Of a stretch of DNA of 64,000 bases, positions 49,227-61,700 are shown one piece after another. The stretch is from Bugula neritina (taxonomy: Eukaryota; Bryozoa; Gymnolaemata; Cheilostomatida; Bugulidae), in the NCBI GenBank assembly GCA_964035545.1, contig OZ037767.1, forward strand, positions 5,852,207 to 5,916,206, written 5' to 3'. Every line of letters starts with the position of its first letter. The first letter of the stretch is position 1. A program made the position numbers and the translations under genes. Under the pieces are notes generated by a model. The model made no database searches. It saw only the letters and a program-made list of their open reading frames with translations, and was not told where the DNA came from.

Positions 49227-50170
49227 CCTGCGATCAACACTCTCATGGCGTGAACTGTTACGAGCTTAACTAATTGCAATGCGTAATAATTATTAGTTAA
49301 ACGGCTTTTACCTCTACCTAAAGCATAATTCATTCCATCAAGAGTTTAATTAGAAATAAGTAATTATTATTTAGTTATATATTCATTTCATATTAATGCT
49401 TTTGAAGTTTTAATTAAAATTTAAGTTAAGAACAAAATAGGCTTAAATGGCATACAGTGTACACTATTATTAATGTATTAGGGTAAGCATTTCTCCTTTT
49501 TAATATAAATTTCAAGTTTTATAATGCTTTTATTTATATGTTATTTAAAAATTGTTTTTTCAAAATATGTTTAATTAAAGCAATAGTTGTAAAGCTTACA
49601 CCTAAATAAGTATTGGTCAATCATTCAAATACAGAATATGATATTTTATATTTTAATTAAAAGATACTGCAATGTAATATAATGCAATATGGTATAATCT
49701 GTACTGATATATTAATTCAATGTAATATATTTCTCTCATGGTTGATAATATAAACATTGCAAGCAATTTTGTTTTGCTCCTTTACTATTAGATATGAATG
49801 TTCCTTAGTCTATTATTCTGTACATAAACACAAAACAGCTCCACACAGACTGTTTTGACCATTCTTTTGTATGTTATAATCACTTTTGAGGCTATGAAAG
49901 TAAAATTCCATGAAACATAACATACTCATTTTTTCTTATAGGTTATGCTGCCTGCAGTATATACACCTTTAGATTTTTCAGTACTAAATTGAAAGTTGCT
50001 AAAAAGTAAAAACCTCTACATTCAAGTTATATTTGTTATTTGCATACAAATAGTGTGGAAAGTTTTTTTATCTAATTGGACATTTAATATAATTTTGAAC
50101 AAACCGATCTCATGACCATCACCATCAGTGTAAAGAGGCCACCGTGAATTTAGAAAGGCAAAAATATGCG

Positions 50171-50230
50171 TAGACCAATCACCATGAGTGTAGACCAATT
50201 ATCATGAGCGTAGACTAATCAAAACGCGTC
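50171..50230. repeat. 20-bp tandem repeat, degenerate
   Basis: TAGACCAATCACCATGAGTG recurs at 50171, 50191 and (degenerate) 50211. Related pieces such as CACCATCAGTGTA at about 50119 and TCACCATGGGTGTA at about 50239 flank it. Confidence 0.65.
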
Positions 50231-51032
50231 TAGAAAGGTCACCATGGGTGTAAAACAACAAAACGGAGTCATTCAATCAACGTAGTAACCTTCCATTTTA
50301 AATGATAATTTGCAATTGGTTGCTATAGAAGCATCTCCACATATTTTTAATATTACTGTTTTTCTACATGTTTTGCAGTAATATCTCAAATTTATTTATA
50401 AAACTGGAGCAATAAAACAAAAACATTTATAAATTATGTTCACTAATAATTGGCAATCGGAGTTGAATAGTTTTACTGTTTACTGCTTCATAGAGTAATA
50501 AATATGTGTTTATAATTCACTATTATAGTTGTCTGTTGCCAATGACAGGTTGGTATCCTATCATAATGTATGATCGATTGGATTAATGCCAGGTAGTTGT
50601 TGGCATTCAAAGCAAGTAGTTTATCGTGATGTCATCAGCTGAAAAAAAGCTTTAGTATCATCAAAGAAATATTCTAGAACCAAAAATAATATCTAAAAAT
50701 TTTAACTAAAACCCCTGCTTTCTAGTTTGAATTAATATAATATAGTAAAACTGTAGTTTAACATGCTAAATATAATCAGTATACAGAAGCTTTACTACAC
50801 GTGATTAATATTTCTTTCTTCTTGCTTAGGTACTTAATCAGTGAAGAAGGTACAAGGAAAATAGTTGTGGGCAGCTAGGCTGTTGTAAACCTTGTTGCTA
50901 TAACTTGTAATTGGTCTTACTTATTACCTATACATTATACAATCGTATATATATATATTTTATATGAATTGTCATTTATATATATTTTATATTCTGTAGG
51001 TGATTGTATATTATATATGATATATTATACTA

Positions 51033-51203
<171 letters not shown>

Positions 51204-52599
51204 ATATTACAGATAGTGATTACATGTAATACAATAACAGCTTATGTATGTAAATGAGGGATTGTGGTTTAATCCGAAGGAATGTATCAGGATTTTATAC
51301 AAACAGTTGTGTAATTCTAATATATGTACAATCACACTCTAATAGTTTCCTTATGAGCTAATAAAAATAATTAAAATAGAATATTTTTTGCATTAATCTA
51401 GGGATAGATCAATTATATTTGACACAACAATAAGCCAGTTAGTTGTAAAGCCAGTCACTTGCCAACATAAATTGCAGAAACTGTGTGAAATCATGTTAAA
51501 AGGTTAAGGAGATGAAATTCTTGAGTCCTTAATCATTTGCTTGCATAACATACAGTTTCAGGAAACGTGAAAGTTTAACAATAATTTTATTGATCTTCAA
51601 GATTTGAGAATCATTTGTGAGTTAACAAATAATGCAGAGTGCAATTATCTGATTTGTTGCAAGACTGTGATGATGGCACCAGCAGATTTTCAAAACAATT
51701 TTAAGTAGCAGAAAACACCTAATTTGTTTCCAAATAGTAGTCCTAAAGTATTAAGTGTAGATAATTGGTTATTTTACAATATGCAGTGGTTACAACCTAA
51801 CGCTCAACATGCACACTTGAATTAAGTTGAGATACTATACTGCTGAGCTATCTTTTCAACACATACCTATGCTTACAATGTAAAAATCTACAATAAAGTA
51901 TTAAAAAAATTATACAACTTTTTAATACTTAAGTAATAATCACATGAGTGTCCACCGTACCACAACTTCATATAACAACAAATCAATTACAGAACTTAAA
52001 ACTATTAATAGTCAATACATGAAATGCTATGGAGTACATTTGAAATATTATTTATTTTAGTTCTGATGAGTAAAATATATGCAGCGGTGAAAACCCAAGA
52101 GACAAATTGGCATCCAACAACTAAAAAGTTGCAAAGCTATTAGATAATAATTGGAATGTGGAGAAGAAAAATGTAGTAGCAAATTTATTAATATATCAGA
52201 AAATAACACAGAAAGAGAAAAATCAAAGAAAGGATTAAAATGTAATTTAAAATGCAGCATAAAAGAGTCTAAAGTAGTACATAAAATAGCTAAATGACTT
52301 ATTCTAAAGAAGTGGGTAACACAAACACACACAATATACAGAACAATATAAACTTATAAATTATTACAATAGCTGTTAATTACAAGCAGTAAAAAGAATA
52401 ACATGAATAATATATACAGTATGTATAAATAATACAAAGTTAGTAATGTACAAAAATTATCAGAATATTTCAAAAAAGTATTAAAATAATATAAATTGCA
52501 AAGGACAAAAGGACGGACATTATTATGCTTATTTAAAAAGACAGTCTAACAATAAATAAATGAAAAGTTCATGAGGCTAATAAGTCATCTAATGAAGGT

Positions 52600-52750
52600 G
52601 ATTGGCTAGAAGCATGTGATTGGCTAGTCAATAGCATCTGGTGTAAATGATTGGCTAGAGTTAAGTAACATTGAAGGTGATTGGCTCTTGGTAGACAACG
52701 CTAAATCTGATTGGCTAGAGGTGAGTATCGTTGAAGGTGCTTGGTTCTTG
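52600..52750. repeat. 30-bp periodic array of GATTGGCT (inverted CCAAT box)
   Basis: GATTGGCT begins at 52600, 52618, 52649, 52679 and 52709, and a degenerate GCTTGGTT at 52739. The last five are spaced 31, 30, 30 and 30 bp. The complement AGCCAATC contains the CCAAT core bound by NF-Y in animals. Flanking bases (TGAAGGTGATTGG, CTAGAG) repeat as well, so this is a minisatellite whose unit carries a CCAAT box. Confidence 0.75.
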
Positions 52751-53695
52751 TGGGAATTCAATTATGCTACTGGATACAGAGAAATCACTCTCTTCATACT
52801 ACAATATCAACCAGTAACTAGACTGAATAGACATATTGATGGAATATATTGTGACTATGTTGACGTAGCATGCAGTATAACATAATATTATAATATCTAT
52901 TCAAATTATAACTTTAGGTATGAAATTTAGACAAAGAGTTAAAATAAAGTTGCAACACATTTAAAGGACAACAAAGTTTTGAGCCATAGAATAAAAATTA
53001 CCACCAACAAAATATCATTGGATTTAAATTTAAAGAAGCAATTGTATAATTTTATGATGAATTTACCATGTTTTTCGTAATAAATATTTTGTAATTATTT
53101 AACTGATAATAAATATTGATGACATATATCATAGATATGATCAATAATATACAATAGACATTAGCATGGTTTATACATGGGAGTGTAAGCTATGTATATG
53201 GAGAACTTGCAACAGATGGAAATAAATACATTATCATGACTAGTTTATTAGAATCAGTACAGCAAAGAGTGCGGTGAGGGGGGAGGGTACCACCCTGAAG
53301 CATTGGTGTACATTTATCATATATATGCTTCATAGACAATGTGGTTATACATTACTTTCACTACATTCCATATACTTATGACACACATGCCGTAACATCT
53401 TAATTATTATAGAAAACTAGGTTATATAATTTCCAATTATACAATTGAGTAAGAATTTTTACTATAGACCACTGATGCAAACATTTGAATTTCATAGTTG
53501 ATTAACTTAAATAGGACTTAGGATTAAATAGAGCAATCAATTCAGCACTCAAAATTCAAGTTATAAATTTCTAATAGTCAATGAACTAAGAAATGATTCA
53601 CAATATGTAAACCAGCATAACAATATGCAAATCATAGCTCAAACACACTGCAATAACATTAGCTTTGATATTGTAAACTGGCCAACATCAGAATA

Positions 53696-55737
53696 TTATT
53701 TTATTAAGTTTATCACTATTTGTAAGCCACAGTGACTGCAGTGTCTATTATCTAGCCTACGTACCAGTCCACTTTCCTGTAGCGCGGAGTCCCACGGATC
53801 CTCATCCTCAGAGTTGGTGAGGTTCAACTTAGACCTCAGGCTACGAGGTCGTTCAGGGCGGGGAGTAGACTGCTCCAAAACAGAGCCATCAGTTAAAGGC
53901 TCAACTGAGAGAGGAGATGGCAGAGCGGCATTCGATATGGGCCATATCATCGCTCCATGCTGCACGCCCACAAGCGATTGTCTCTCATTCGCATAGTGTG
54001 CGTAGGGAACTGAAGCTACGGGCTCCAACTTTGTATATCTCAAACCTCTAGGAGTCTACACAAGGAAAGACAAACAATACAATGAAGCTGACAAACACGA
54101 AAATCGGTATAGAAATATTACTCTGAACAGAACTTGTCAACTCACGGTGGGTGTAACCTGGGAGTCTTCAGATTCAGAGTAAAATGAATGGTTTAGGCCC
54201 TGCCCAGCAGCAGTAGTAGCGGCAGCAGCAGTCGTGGTAGCAGTAGCAGATGCACTGTTGACTGTTTCGTTGCTCTGTGACGTCTGCAGCTGATTTTGTG
54301 AAGCTGTCAGCTGACCTGGAGAGGTCAGAATATCGTGAAACGGCTGAATAGGCGTCAAAGTACTTTGACGTGGGCGTCTCGGGAGTGGAGTTTTCTCCCT
54401 TTCATACGGCGCTTTCTTCCCTCTTGCGCAATACTTGATCAACAACTACAAGCATGTAAACAAAGCATATAAATTAAACTAAATTTAAAGACTCTCTCCT
54501 CCGGAAAATTTAAATTTGAAATTATCTGATATAAATAAATAGATACACTCAACTCCATCTCGATAATCAAAGAGATATTAAAATAGTTGTTATAATGGCA
54601 GTTTAACATATTTTATGGTTGGCAAGTAACTAATAACTGAGTAGAAATACACTTTATAACTAACATAACAGACTTAAAAAATTACTATTCTGCATAATAC
54701 GGGAAAGGCCAATAATTATTATGAATAGCAACTTGCGAGTAGTAATGACTGATAATAATAACATGTTTCACAAGTGATTTGAATTATTAGATATTCGTGC
54801 ATCCTGGATTCTGTATAGAACTAATCCGAGATTAAAAGTAGTGTGACCTCTAGCAACTAACAAACTTACAAAGAAGGCAATAGCAGCTAAGAGCACGCAT
54901 ATCACTATAACCGGAATGAGCCAGGAGTAGTACGGTACAGCCTTAGAAGGGGCGGGTCCAGAGGTTTGGTCAGAGGTGGGAAGCTGGAGAGTAACTGTGC
55001 CTAAAAATACATTTGGATTTAAACAATATTACTAGAATAGTGTAAGGAGTAGTCATTTTGCTTTAATTTAAGAGCTGCATTTAATATTAAAAGGTTTAAA
55101 ATATTTTTTGAAGCTTTAGTAATTCATTTAGGCAGTAAGGATGAATACTTGCTTTTTTAACAAAAAATAACTGTTGAGAATTTTAAAAAAATCATCAAAT
55201 TTTTGAAGAGAGGGATGCTAAAAGTCGAAAAATGTATACTTCTGCTTCTAAATAAGTTTTGTGTCCAAAAAATTGTGATAGCATTACCATAAACCACCAC
55301 ACTATGAAGGTGAAGATTTATGTAGCAGGGCTACCCACAGAATGTATAATTTTATACATTATAACAGTTTTAATTTTATAATAAAGCTTAGATTAAATAC
55401 AATGGAATTTCTATTTCAGTATTCCTGAATTAAATTACCAAACTACATTTGGTTGACGAATATAAAAAAAGGTTAATCATGACAACTGGCAGTAATTCAC
55501 GGAAAAACCAAATAAGATGCAAAAATTACCATAACAGTTTTAAAATGTTGGGCAAAATATTTAAAATATACAAAGCAACATTCTTGGAAAAATATTCCTC
55601 CACAAAAGTGAAATGTGCTGAATATCTTAAAAAAACAATCCAAGTTGTTTTTTCATCAACAATATTTTCCCTAGTTTCAATCATATAGAAATCTCTAGAA
55701 CAAGGAGACAGTGAAACAGAGAGACAGAGCAACATAG

Positions 55738-55794
<57 letters not shown>

Positions 55795-58700
55795 AGAGGG
55801 GTAGAGATAGAGAGAGGGGGGAGAGAGAGAGAGAGGGGGGGGAAAGAGTGATAATGAAAAAGGGTGATAAATATGATCAGCAGTGATGTCAGCCAGAGGT
55901 AAGCATGCTGCTAAAGAAAGAACATCTTACCGGCAACTTCTGGTCTAACCCTGATCCAAGGAGAGCGTATGGTGCCTGTGGCTGTGATGACTGTTACTGA
56001 TACATCTATAGCTGTATAAAAAAAACTTGCATGTAAGCTAGACAAATCTTTACTACAGTTGAACTAAGTAAATCAGACTAAGGCTTGTGCAAACATGCCT
56101 ATTCCATTACAATATCATCATTAGTTTTTGAAACTAAAGTAGGCTTGTCTCTCAAAGCACTCAGAAAAGTTAACAAATCGTAACTTATTTGAATACAATT
56201 TGCAGAGAAAACAACTAGACAGGCAGATATAGGTCTTATTAATATAAAAGTTGTAAAATAGCGATTATTTTGCAATTTCAATATGACTTTCTCTTTTAGC
56301 CTAGTGGAGGATAAATGTCCCGAATATGCCAGGGTAGTGTTGTGTACTATTAGTCCCATACGAGACATACTCTAAATGTATTGAAAGTGGAGAAAGTGGA
56401 ATAGTTGGCAAACATAGCCTAGCTCACAGAATACATGTAACTTACTTATTCAGAAGATATGCAGGTCATGTGTTACCTACACCTCAGGTCTTAAGAAAGC
56501 TTTTCACTTTTTACAGCTCAAGAACAGGTATCATAATTATATTAAATGTTTTCAATACAAGTTCAAATATTTCCATAAATTTACTCACCAGCTGAAAACA
56601 CTGACAACGTATATCTAGTCTCAAACCCTGTATACTTCTTCTCAGCAGTTGGAGCGTCTACAGTGACGTCCCGAACATAAAGTTCATACTTGATCAGCTG
56701 TGAGTTGAGAGTGAAGGCCTCACTCCAATCGAGTAGCAAAACAAAGTCATCTGTATCGTATACTAGCCCGGGATTCTCATGGTACACTGGACCTACGTGT
56801 GGCAGAGTAGAAAGATTAGATATGATGAGTGAGAAAGTAACAACTAGGGCTATTGTAGAGTTTATATGCCGCATAACAAACACTCTCAGCTTAATATAAG
56901 TTCTTTCAAATATCAAAAAAGTGTTGGACACCCAAGAGTTTTGTTGGATAATAAGTCCGCATATTTTCGTTAGAGATGTTATAACATGAACAACATTAAA
57001 ATCTTCATCACTAACATTTAAAAAAAACATGTATTTTATTCAAATTATGTTAACAAATAAAAAAACTTGAAGCTGGAGCTCAAATTCATCAATTTTATAC
57101 AAATCTATAACATCTCAATGCAAAAAAATGCCATAATCACAAAAATATAAAAACAATATGCAATTTTATGCCATTGTAGTAGCGTGTACATCAACAAAGC
57201 CATTCTATACATCATAAAACATATAAAATCGACCAATCACATTTCATACTTGCACAATGCAGACGTACACACCTATAGAGTCTGTAACATGGTGGGAGCT
57301 CCACGACTCACTCTCGGTGATACCCACTGTGTTCTCAGCCTCCACCTTCCACTGGTATGATGTGTAGGGTTCAAGGTCAACAATTGACAATGTGAAGACG
57401 TCTGCTGGAATCTTATCAACAAGGCTGGCCTCAGAAACTACACACTGAGCTGTATAAAACGTCTGGTAGGCACGTGGACAGCCCAATCTTTGGTAAATTA
57501 CATAACTGAAAAACAAAGGATTATATACACACGTATGTACATACACACATACATACATACATACATACATACATAAACACATACATACATACACACATAC
57601 GTACACACATACGTACATACATACATACATACATACATATCAACGGAGCGACAATGATTTACACATCGCATAGAAAATATAAAAAATATGGTCTTACTTT
57701 GTTACAAAATCAATTGAAGTAGTTTATTTGTGCATAGCATTTGAATTCAATAAAATCATCTAAACACAATTTTTTATCTAATAATATTTTATTGAAACGA
57801 AAATGGTACACAGTTTATGACGCAAGTTTTACAGTATGCGAAGATTAACAATCCACACCCAATAAAAAACAATTTTATTACCAAATAAATTAAGCAAAAA
57901 AATAATAAATCTGACAGGCTGTTATCCGATTTAAAACTAATGCGTTTAAATACTGTCTGTCAGAACTCCATTAGAATTAACTTTGAAAGATGGATTATTA
58001 CTAGGAGAGCAGAAACTGGGTTGGCCATCCAAACTCGTATATAGAATCTATGAGACGCTTACATAAGCAACCTTTATGTGCTGACCAAAAACATGCCGGC
58101 TAATATCTTGACATATTCAACAGTACCTGGTTATTTCCCCATTTGGCCTTAAGGGAGGCTCCCACTGTAAGCTCACGCTGTCAGAGGTCACGTTGAAAAC
58201 AAGAGGTGCTGCCATACCGGCAGGAGTGTCAGAAGAGGTGGATGAGAGAGTTGGAGAACTGAGACTACAGCCGACATCTGTACACACTCTGTACTCCAGA
58301 CTGTACGTGGTGTACGGTGTGAGACCAGATACTGTCAGCTCTAAACCAATGCCTGAGGTCAGCTGGTGGAAAAGAATTAAAATCACAAAAAATAACAAAA
58401 ACATTTCAAGACTGTTAATAAGATGAGAAAGATTTCAATGCAGAATCTAAAATTCTCATATATGTAAATTTGTCTGGGAAATGGAAAATTAAAACCATAA
58501 AAAATAATCATAATGACTTAAAACCACAAAGTAATCTTTTTACCACTCAAGATGTCTTTACTTCATAGCCATAAATCACAGAAAGGCCTAATCATGGACA
58601 GTGAAATTGTATTCTTTTTTGTAAAAGAAATTATCTATGACTATTGGCACTAATCCAAAAACAAATAATATATTGCAAAATATTCTATTGAAGGTTTAAT

Positions 58701-61700
58701 GTTACAGAAAATCAAAATTCCACCAGCTATGTTATTTTCATAACAAGTATTGTGTGTTGTAATTTTGAATAAGTTTTCTTTGTAACCTTAGGTGACCTAT
58801 AAGCCATGCACCTTCTTTGTTTCTTGACTTCTCTAAGTGCGTTACCATTAAATGAGCTGCAAAAACTGAGAGTCTACCAGATGGCAAAGTGCTACACATA
58901 AAATAAAAGTAATTCCACAACCATCTGCTAAAAAATCCAGTCTTGGCAACACTTGGCAAGACAAGGATCTTGGCAAGACACTTTACAAAAAAATAATAAT
59001 CAATAAATTGGAAGCGAAACAACTATTAAAATTATTACCAATAATTAAAACCATGTGAGCAATAAAATTATAGTTAATCACATGAGTTCATCCATCGAGT
59101 AGTTAACGAAGCAGATCTAAATATAAACATTCAGCCAGCTGGTTTACGACTTCACGCAATCAACTTGTCAGGTTTACGCTGTTTTTTGGGAGTAATACAA
59201 AATTAATGTGATGTTATGTAACTTTTTAATGATTATGTAACAGGATTGGTGGATAAGTGATTACCAGAAACTCGAGTTTAATGTGAAAGATAAAATCTAA
59301 GATCGTTACGATAAGAGAACTGTCACGGCGATATAGGATACAAACATAGAGAAGATTCTAGAAGGTAAGTGCTTACCGACTGTGTACCGTTGACTAGGAG
59401 CATGGATCTGGTGATCTCACCATTCGGCGTGTCTGGGGGGATTACAGTAACAGTGATAGCATTAGCAGCTACAGCCTGTAAAAATCACACCAACTCAACA
59501 TGAAAAAGTACAGATACAATGCTGATTCAGCATTCTAATAATATTGTTTAGTAAAAGATCTAGCACGAACAAATACATCAACATGTCTACTTAGCAAAAC
59601 CTCAGTAACCAAATCAGATAGAAAATGGTGATGTTCATAAGACATGGCAGCTTTTAGCCATAAGCTCTAGCAGACAAAATACCTTGACTACGGGTGGGGA
59701 AACACCTTCTGGGGCAGCCTGGTGAGTTCTTACTCTAGCCCAAAGGCTTGCAGTACTGCCTGCCCCATTCACAACATGTATTCGGTATTCATAGTCACTG
59801 AAGGGCCTCAGTCTAGCATCTTCATCTAGGAATCTTGTGTCAGAGCCAAGGTAGACTGTACTAGTTTTACCTGACAAAATGAACATCAGCAATACCATAT
59901 CCTGTATGATAGCCTAAGATATGTGAATTCACAAACCTCCAACATTGTGACATTTCTAAGGAAAAACATGTCTGTTTTTAACCATGTTTGGTTTTTATGA
60001 CAACAGCAATATTCTAAACGTGTTAGAAACATCTGCAATAACTGATGCTCTGTGAATGGAAAGTAGTATGATTGGTTGAACATGTTACAAATCACGCATC
60101 ATCTGCAGACAAACACATTTTTTTGAGAAACTCGATGTAAAAAAACTAAATTAGCTACGTAAAACTTTCTCTCATTCCTGTTAAATCAAAGACTTTAGTC
60201 ACCAAGAAAATGTCAATTTTAAATTTTTTTGCTGCCGAAATGTGTCAGCCATGTTTTTCAAGAAACCTTTCACTGTTTATTGACCAACAATTGTATGCAA
60301 AACTGTAACCAACACTGCACGCATAGCAAAATGCATGGTCGGAATATCATATAATTATTACCACCAGAAACATCTTTCCTCTCAACTCTGTACTCCTTAA
60401 GAATCCCGTTTAAGTCCTGAGGGACATCCCATACGACCAATATCCCGGAATGAGCACCTAAGAGTGTAGCCTGAGGGGTTAAGACAGGCTTCCCCATACC
60501 TGAGGGTGCAGCTTCTAAAGTCCGCACAGTTTGCGTAGCACTCAGAGTACAGCCTACTGCGGTGCAAGCTTGAACTCTTATACTGTACAATGTGAAGTAC
60601 TCCAAGTCTAAAAGTACATACAATACATACAGTACATATACTGCATACAATATACAGTATATATACTGTTTACAGTATACACAGTATATACAGCATACTA
60701 TATGCAATATATACAGCATACAATATACAGTATATACAGTATATACAGCATACAGTATACAGTATATACAGCATATAATATATAGTATATACAGCATACA
60801 ATATACAGTATATATACAGCATACAATATACAGTATATACAGCATATAATATACAGTATATACAGCATACAATATACAGTATATACAGCATACAATATAC
60901 AGTATATACAGCATACAATATACAGTATAAACAGCATATAATATACAGTATATACAGCATACAATATACAGTATATACAGCATACAATATACAGTATATA
61001 TATTGCTTACAATACACAGTATATATATTGCTTACAGTACACAGTATATATACTACATACAGTATACACAGTATATATACTACATATAATACACAGTACA
61101 TACACTGCATACCAATACATGTACTTCATTATTATAAAACAGTTGATGAGTTTAAATGATAAAAGAAATATATTGCATAATTTAGATGACTCGCTATTTC
61201 AGTATTAGAGTGCATATTTCAAAATAATTATATCATATGTATTTCCTTCTCACAGGTTGTAAATAATTTACTCAAAACTCAGTAAATAGATAATTAACAA
61301 GAGCTCTTTTAATTAAGACAGAACACATAGTATAACAAATAGCATTGTAATACCAGAGACTGTAGCTGATAGCCGTAGACCAGTGTACAACACCTCTCTT
61401 GTGAAATCGTCATACAGGGTGTAGTTAGAGATGATACCATTAGACTTGGCTGGAGGTGTCCATATTGCTCTACGAGTACAAAAAGTATAAATTATAACTA
61501 GTCTGTGGCTACAAAAAATGCTTAATAGACTGACAAATGCTTAAATCTGGAACCACAACTCATTGTGTAATGGTAAAAAGGTCTTTATACGCTGTAGCAC
61601 CAACTGTTACACTTTGATATTGATATGTTGTGTGATTAGCAATGACCATATTTGCTGCAAGTCCAATATGGTAAGCCAAAAGCAAGTTGTGACAAATGAA

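Noticed and set aside
52057-52332. 91-codon minus-strand open frame near the usherin 3' end
   Set aside because: Low-complexity Leu/Phe/His composition expected from an A-rich strand; no splice or homology support.
60270-61110. Open frames up to 237 codons on the minus strand
   Set aside because: Most of the length is the 21-bp minisatellite; only the end, 60362-60607, is a usherin exon.
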